A stretch of DNA of 64,000 nucleotides from Zooshikella harenae. GTDB taxonomy: Bacteria > Pseudomonadota > Gammaproteobacteria > Pseudomonadales > Zooshikellaceae. Under the pieces are notes generated by a model. The model searched no databases, was not told the origin of the DNA, and saw nothing but the letters and a program-made list of their open reading frames with translations. The position numbers and the translations under genes were made by a program. The stretch covers positions 1 to 64,000 of the forward strand of contig NZ_JAGSOY010000011.1 of NCBI RefSeq assembly GCF_018837975.1, in the 5' to 3' direction. Of the stretch, positions 59,748 through 64,000 are shown in pieces (position 1 is the stretch's first letter; the number at the start of each line of letters is the position of its first letter).

Positions 59748-59770
59748 CTGTGGGCAAATGCTGCCCACAG
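59748..59770. terminator. Hairpin between thrB and the convergent gene
   Basis: CTGTGGGCA and TGCCCACAG are perfect 9-bp arms with loop AATGC; no long T-run follows. It lies between two stop codons facing each other. Confidence 0.7.
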
Positions 59771-59787
59771 TTATTGAATAGCGAATA

Positions 59788-60591
59788 TTATTTCACATAC
59801 CGCTCTAGAATAGTTTGCATTCTTCCAGATCGGCGTAAGTCAGTGAAACCCTCATCTAAAATACCCTTTAACTCATAAGCATATTCGAATTTTCGGGATA
59901 TCAATAAGTAAAAGGGATCTGAGTGTCCATGAGGAATAGGCATAGCTTTAATATCGCCTCTGCTTAGAAAGTCTTCACCTATGCTGGTAAAGCCAGACAA
60001 AATTTCATAGCGAGCTAAAAAAAGATCGCACCGGTTTTTTAAGGTTAAAGAGATGACCTGATCAAATTTTTTAGCAATCATATTAATATCTTCATTACGA
60101 ATGCCTTCCGCGAAACCGGTATAGTTATAAGAATGTAAACCACATACTTTATAGCTCAAAAGTTCCTTCACTGAGCTTATATCTGGTGGACCATCTGGAT
60201 ACCTTTTTGTTGAATAGAAAAATTTTGGTGTTATTGAATAGTAAGATTGAGTGAACAGAAAACGGATCTTCCTTTCATCACTATAAGAAGAGCTTAAAGC
60301 CACTTGATAGTTAGTGTTTTTTTCCGCTTCAAGTAGGCAGCGTTTCCAGGGAGGGAGAAAAAATAGAGCTTTAATTTTATGCTTGGATAAAATTTCAGTA
60401 ATGATATCTACATCATAACCTGTCACTTCCTTGGTCTTTTCTCCATCTACTCGTTTCCAGAAAGAATAAGGAGGCCACTCTGCACCGTCTCCACAGAAAT
60501 GTATTGTTTTTCCTGTTAAGTGCGTTTCTTGAGCGATTGCACTTATTGAGGCTGTTGAGGCAATTAAAAACAATGTTCTTAAGAAAATCAT
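59788..60591 (-). CDS. Periplasmic substrate-binding protein, SBP_bac_3 type
   Basis: The ATG at 60591 gives 267 residues with a signal peptide (MIFLRTLFLIASTASISAIA). A frame opening at 60633 adds 14 polar residues and is less likely. The mature protein resembles the polar-amino-acid-binding fold: HFCGDGAEWPPYSFWKRVDG, VTGYDVDIITEIL, FLPPWKRCLLEAEKN, VALSSSYSDERKIRFLFTQS and DEGFTDLRRSGRMQTILERY. It has no ABC permease or ATPase beside it, so it may be an orphan receptor, as is common for this type in marine gammaproteobacteria. The ligand is unknown. Confidence 0.82.
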   Translation of the reverse strand: MIFLRTLFLIASTASISAIAQETHLTGKTIHFCGDGAEWPPYSFWKRVDGEKTKEVTGYDVDIITEILSKHKIKALFFLPPWKRCLLEAEKNTNYQVALSSSYSDERKIRFLFTQSYYSITPKFFYSTKRYPDGPPDISSVKELLSYKVCGLHSYNYTGFAEGIRNEDINMIAKKFDQVISLTLKNRCDLFLARYEILSGFTSIGEDFLSRGDIKAMPIPHGHSDPFYLLISRKFEYAYELKGILDEGFTDLRRSGRMQTILERYVK

Positions 60592-60912
60592 CTTTTGAGA
60601 ACTACCTCCAGAACCTCTTTTCAAAATGCCCAAAAGCGTTGTATACCTATATCTCAGGATATATACAGTGCTATTAATGTATAAAGCAGAAGACCGCTGT
60701 ATTTAAACAAATAGTCATTCCATAACCCATTCTTTTTATTGTTGAAATGAGTTACTTATAAATTTTAAACCATAGATGACACCATTGCGTATTATTAATA
60801 AAAAATGTCACCATTTGTTCCTTGATTTCATCTTTAATCCGTACCACCTACATGTATGATCAATAGTTTATCCGATCTAAGCTTTTATATTGATAACCAT
60901 AGTGAAATATAT

Positions 60913-60930
60913 ATACCCATAACGAAGGGT
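60913..60930. repeat. Palindromic unit ATACCCATAACGAAGGGT
   Basis: The reverse complement of ACCCTTCGTTATGGGTAT. It directly borders repeat copy D through TTTTTAGGGG, mirroring the arrangement at copy B. Confidence 0.7.
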
Positions 60931-61061
60931 TTTTAGGGGCGGCTGTCGAGCGATGAAGCCTCAGGGGTTTATGTGTAATAAATAACTGGGGTGGCAGTTA
61001 AATGCTTCTGCATTAACTGCATTCCCACCATCCTTGGTGGTCAAGAATGCTGACAACAAAC
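60931..61061 (-). repeat. Structured dispersed repeat, partial copy D
   Basis: Read on the minus strand it shares the 3' part of copy B: GACCACCAAGGATGGTGGGA, then GCAGTTAATGCAGAAGCATT followed by TAACTG, then CCCCTAAAAACCCTTCGTTA at its end. The GACCA-TGGTC hairpin of the other copies is present as CCACCA-TCCT-TGGTGG (61025-61040). The first half of the repeat is absent. A 40-bp insert separates TTAACTG from the CCCCTAAAA end. Confidence 0.65.
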
Positions 61062-61087
61062 TCTAAAAATGATTCGTGAAGGGTGTA
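61062..61087. repeat. Short repeat unit, GATTCRTGAAGGGT type
   Basis: ACTCTAAAAATGATTCGTGA followed by AGGGTGTA is nearly identical to the unit at 28297-28332. It closes off repeat copy D. Confidence 0.6.
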
Positions 61088-61555
61088 CATAAAAATATGC
61101 TGGTTTTGTGATAACGTATTTTTTGGTAAGTGTTAATGCTTAAAAAATAGCTTTAGGTGGCAGTTGAATTAAGTGTGGTTAAGCTATACCAATCGTGATT
61201 CATTTTCAGGAGTAATAAAATATTATTCTGTCAGTTATTTTGTCGGTATAGATGTTAATTTATTATAAACAGCCACCAATTTTGTTGTTTATATTCCTGG
61301 CATAAAGTATGCCTTCCTATATTTTGAAATAAGATTGTTTTCCTGTATATCGCTACTTTACTATTGCCTGCATTATCTATTCAGATTGTTATTAAGAAAA
61401 TGTGTGGGGAAGAAGTTGTTGATTTATTTTGTGGATAAACCACTAATATTAACAATTTGATACGTTTGATGGGAATTAAATTTAAAGTTTTTAACAGGAA
61501 ATCAAATCATTGTGTATAAGAAATATGATAAAAATTCTGAAATTAGGTTTTAATT

Positions 61556-62416
61556 ATGAAAAAAGCGTTATTGAATATCGCAATTACTATTACATCTGTT
61601 AGCTTTCCTTTAATTGTTAATGCAGTTCCCATCGAATCTAAAGATGTATTTTGTGATGGAGTAAAATGTGGAACAATGGAAATAGATAAATATGATCCTT
61701 ATAAAACGATGTGGTTAAGTGGCGTTGAAATTGATGGTCAGTTTGTGGCAACAAAAACTAATAGAGAATATCATTACCTTCAATCACTTAATGTGTATGA
61801 TGACCCTACTCCCAAAAAATACCATGATGGGTCAAACCTTCCTGTTCCGCTTGTTGATGCTCCTCCAGGAGGTTATCAAGGTGATCCTTTTGACTATCGT
61901 CCTTATTATGATGAGTCTGAATTCCCCACTTTTTATGACAAACCCAGCACGTTTATGCTTGATGCAAAGGCAGAAGCAGATAAAAAACTAGAGTTAGAGT
62001 TTGAAACTTGGTTAATATGTTTGATTAGTGAAAGTTTGGGGGATAATGCAACGACTGCAAAGGATGACACATACCAAGTTGCGCCATTACTTGGGTGGTT
62101 GTGGGGATATGAAATTATTTATGATGATATAGGTATGATAGGGGTTGATGAGTTAGTAGATTTTACTGTCACAAAAACAAATTTTGCTTGGAAAATGCCA
62201 GATCCTTCGGATGATTGGAAGACAGCACTCACTCAAAAGTATGGGAACGTACCTAACCAGGACTGGTTTAATGTAGCAACTGCAGAATGTAGTGACTGCT
62301 TAGATCCAACACCTGTGCCTACACCGAGTTCATTTTTACTCATTTTATTAGGGTTAGGGTGGTTTGGTGCTGTTATGGCTCGTAAACGTAGGGATAATAT
62401 TTTATTTGAAGTTTAA
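61556..62416 (+). CDS. Secreted protein with PEP-CTERM-like sorting tail
   Basis: The 286-residue product starts with a signal peptide (MKKALLNIAITITSVSFPLIVNA, residues 1-23). The C-terminus has the three-part layout of exosortase substrates: a short motif PTPVPTPSS, a membrane helix FLLILLGLGWFGAVMA and a basic RKRRDN end. The usual PEP is replaced by PTP. The mature part (about 24-255) is acidic and aromatic, with a Cys pair in DVFCDGVKCG and two near the tail in AECSDCLDPT. No enzyme domain is recognised. It would be anchored or processed at the surface if an exosortase exists elsewhere. It is monocistronic. Confidence 0.75.
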   Translation: MKKALLNIAITITSVSFPLIVNAVPIESKDVFCDGVKCGTMEIDKYDPYKTMWLSGVEIDGQFVATKTNREYHYLQSLNVYDDPTPKKYHDGSNLPVPLVDAPPGGYQGDPFDYRPYYDESEFPTFYDKPSTFMLDAKAEADKKLELEFETWLICLISESLGDNATTAKDDTYQVAPLLGWLWGYEIIYDDIGMIGVDELVDFTVTKTNFAWKMPDPSDDWKTALTQKYGNVPNQDWFNVATAECSDCLDPTPVPTPSSFLLILLGLGWFGAVMARKRRDNILFEV

Positions 62417-62750
62417 TTGAACATAAACAAAAGGGCACCGCTAAAAATACATTTTTTCTGTGGAATCTTTGTCAGCGTTGTACTCATGGCTCTGCTAGCA
62501 CTGATAAATACTTGAGGCTGCTATCGCTAAACATGCAGTAGCTGTTTAGCCCTCATGTATTCTTTATACACCTTGCTCTCACAAAAAAATCACTATTTTC
62601 AGAGGTGACCATATGAAGATATCGTTATAACTAAACTTTTTTGTGTCTTGAATGCTGAAAATAGCGGTTATTGTAAAATTTAAAAAGATTAATTTTTTAC
62701 TAAGTGAGTGCTGTAAACTTTTACAAAGAACAAAGCACTGACATTTTGTT
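62417..62750. other. Gap before the IS630 element, no recognised feature
   Basis: About 330 bp of AT-rich sequence. A minus-strand frame of 97 codons lies across it and the IS boundary, but it starts inside the transposase gene and has no domain or signal sequence, so I regard it as accidental. Confidence 0.4.
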
Positions 62751-63877
62751 ATATATACCCGTAGCGTTTGAGAATTAGGTTTAATCTTTTGATTTAACGA
62801 TGAAAATTGTATATCCTTTGTGACCATGAAAGGATTTTGGCTAACCGAAGAAGAATTAAAGGAGTTACGCATAGCTCACAGGGCTGAGCGCAATCGTAAT
62901 GCAGCGTATAAAATCAACTCAGTAATTTTCTCGGTAGCGGATGGAAACTGAAACAAGTCAAAGATGCATTACTCATCGATGACGAAACCTTGCGTTCTTA
63001 CGTAGAAAAATATAGATCAGGTGGCGTTAAAAAACTGCTTGAAACAAACTATCAGGGCCGCCTCAGTCATCTTAATAAATCTCAATGCGAACAATTAAAA
63101 GAAGAATTGGAACGTAAGATTTATCTTACGACATATGCCGTTATTGAATTCATAAAAGAGGCTTTCGAAGTTCAATATTCACCAAGCGGGATGAGAGATT
63201 TGCTCCATCGCTTAGGTTATGAATTCAAGAAACCCAAACTGGTTCCAGGCAACCCTGACGTAGAGGCACAGGAGACGTTTGCGGAGCAGTATGAAGCATT
63301 TATGAGTACTAAGCCAGTGGATATAGAAGTTCTATTTCTTGATGCGGTTCACCCTGAGCATAACACGATGGCGGCATACGGCTGGATTAAAAGAGGACAA
63401 AAGCGGCCATTACCAACAAATAGTGGTCGCCAACGACTCAATCTTCATGGAGCAGTGAATGCAGAGACGATGGAGATGACGGTGATTGAATCAAACACCA
63501 TCAATAAAGAGTCCACTGTTCAATTGCTTTCCATGTTGGATAAGAAATACGAAAGTGCTAAACAAATTGTTGTCATCTTGGATAATGCTCGATATCACTA
63601 TTCAAAAGAAGTGAAACAACTCGAAGAAGAAAGCCCAAGGTTGAAACTGGTTTATTTGCCTCCTTATTCACCCGAACTGAATTTAATTGAACGGGTTTGG
63701 AAGTCTTTTAAAAAACAAGTGCTCTACAACAAATACTACAAAAACGTTTGTGAATTTAGAAAAGCAGCGATCAATTTTTTTAGCAATATCGATCAACACG
63801 CCCGTGCGTTAAAGTCACTACTTGATGGTGGTTTTGAGAATATTTACACCTAAAACTCAAACGCTTTGGGGATATAT
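62751..63877 (+). mobile_element. IS630-family insertion sequence
   Basis: Imperfect inverted repeats bound the element. The left end has GTAGCGTTTGAGAATTAGGT at 62761-62780, and the right end read inward has AAAGCGTTTGAGTTTTAGGT at 63848-63867, both preceded by ATAT-CCC sequence. TA dinucleotides flank the ends, as expected for TA-targeting IS630. The length is about 1.13 kb, a full-size element. Its single gene is split by a frameshift. Confidence 0.75.
62826..63853 (+). pseudogene. IS630-family transposase, frameshifted
   Basis: The gene starts with ATG at 62826 (MKGFWLTEEELKELRIAH ... AAYKINSVIF) and meets a TGA at 62949. The -1 frame carries on as LGSGWKLKQVKDALLIDDE and runs to 63853. 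The N-terminal helix-turn-helix spans the junction (AT-T-rich ATTTTC near 62930). The catalytic DDE domain is intact: EVLFLDAVHPEH (first Asp), VVILDNARYHYS (second Asp) and LPPYSPELNLIERVWKSFKK (Glu). Either a single-base deletion has inactivated it or a programmed -1 frameshift joins the parts; there is no classic slippery heptamer. Product length if joined is about 342 residues, normal for IS630. Confidence 0.8.
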
Positions 63878-63951
63878 CACTGGTTTTCACAGTTAACACC
63901 TTTAGTATATAAAATGATTATGCATTACAATCATCTTGATATCCTTTAAAA

Positions 63952-64000
63952 ATGCCAAATTTATCAGTAGAGATTTCTATGTCAAGTAAAACATTTTTTT
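63952..64000 (+). CDS. Possible start of a further gene, cut by window edge
   Basis: An ATG at 63952 (MPNLSVEISMSSKTFF...) stays open to the window end, and a second in-frame ATG lies at 63979. Too little is present to identify a product or even to be sure that it is a gene. Confidence 0.25.
   Translation, partial: MPNLSVEISMSSKTFF

Larger units (their letters stand above)
60592..61555. other. Long gap with repeat fragments
   Basis: The 960-bp gap holds a palindromic unit (60913-60930), partial repeat copy D (60931-61061) and a short unit at 61062-61087. The remaining 470 bp up to the next gene are AT-rich without recognised features. Confidence 0.5.

Noticed and set aside
62579-62872. Minus-strand frame of 97 codons
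   Set aside because: It overlaps the IS630 end and the start of the transposase gene on the other strand, with no signal peptide or domain.

Overview
The window is chromosomal DNA from a low-GC gammaproteobacterium. The housekeeping block at 44-60 kb (dgcP-like, EEP nuclease, dsbA, cytochrome c4, engB, polA, DUF2782, thrB) has the order known from Pseudomonas. The AT-rich composition, marine-type accessory genes and many intergenic repeats suggest an Oceanospirillales-type relative such as the Zooshikella/Spartinivicinus group. That placement is inferred from gene content only.

Layout. Positions 1-3.6 kb are a mobile-element graveyard: an IS6-family end at the left edge, a signal-peptide gene broken by a nonsense codon, a structured repeat and a shrunken IS982-type element. 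Positions 3.6-8.3 kb hold a carbonyl/electrophile detoxification cluster (GST, MDR reductase, YqhD-type reductase, DJ-1/PfpI protein) with a divergent LysR regulator. Positions 8.5-11.4 kb carry small secreted or membrane proteins, a PLP dehydratase, a decayed IS6 end and a deleted IS5-type element. Positions 11.7-18.7 kb are the fructose system: divergent cra, candidate Cra operators and fruB-fruK-fruA. Positions 18.8-35.8 kb are accessory: GNATs, a DUF389 protein, a GH18 enzyme, RecQ, an orphan SOS-controlled umuC, an HD phosphohydrolase, a polysaccharide deacetylase and several secreted unknowns. Positions 36-37.6 kb contain an isolated tail-fibre/chaperone pair. Positions 37.8-44.2 kb hold hsp20 with a ROSE-like thermometer, a VanX-type dipeptidase with a PAS-LuxR regulator, a VOC protein, a degenerate EAL protein, an NMNAT-family enzyme, nudF and a lipoprotein. 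Positions 44.2-60.6 kb are the conserved core, with the polyamine operon speD-speE-speA-aguB inside it. The right end has a PEP-CTERM-like surface protein and an IS630 element.

Non-coding content is the most unusual part. A family of about 270-300 bp structured repeats occurs in three long copies and one partial copy, with helices kept despite sequence change. Short palindromes of the type ATACCCTTCGYTATGGGTAT recur in intergenic gaps. Three minus-strand intrinsic terminators, one of them in the polA-engB gap where Spot 42 and ErsA lie in other gammaproteobacteria, carry C-rich CCCC(C)AA loops and look like the 3' ends of related small RNAs.

All functional names come from reading motifs and comparing with remembered families. 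No database search was run.
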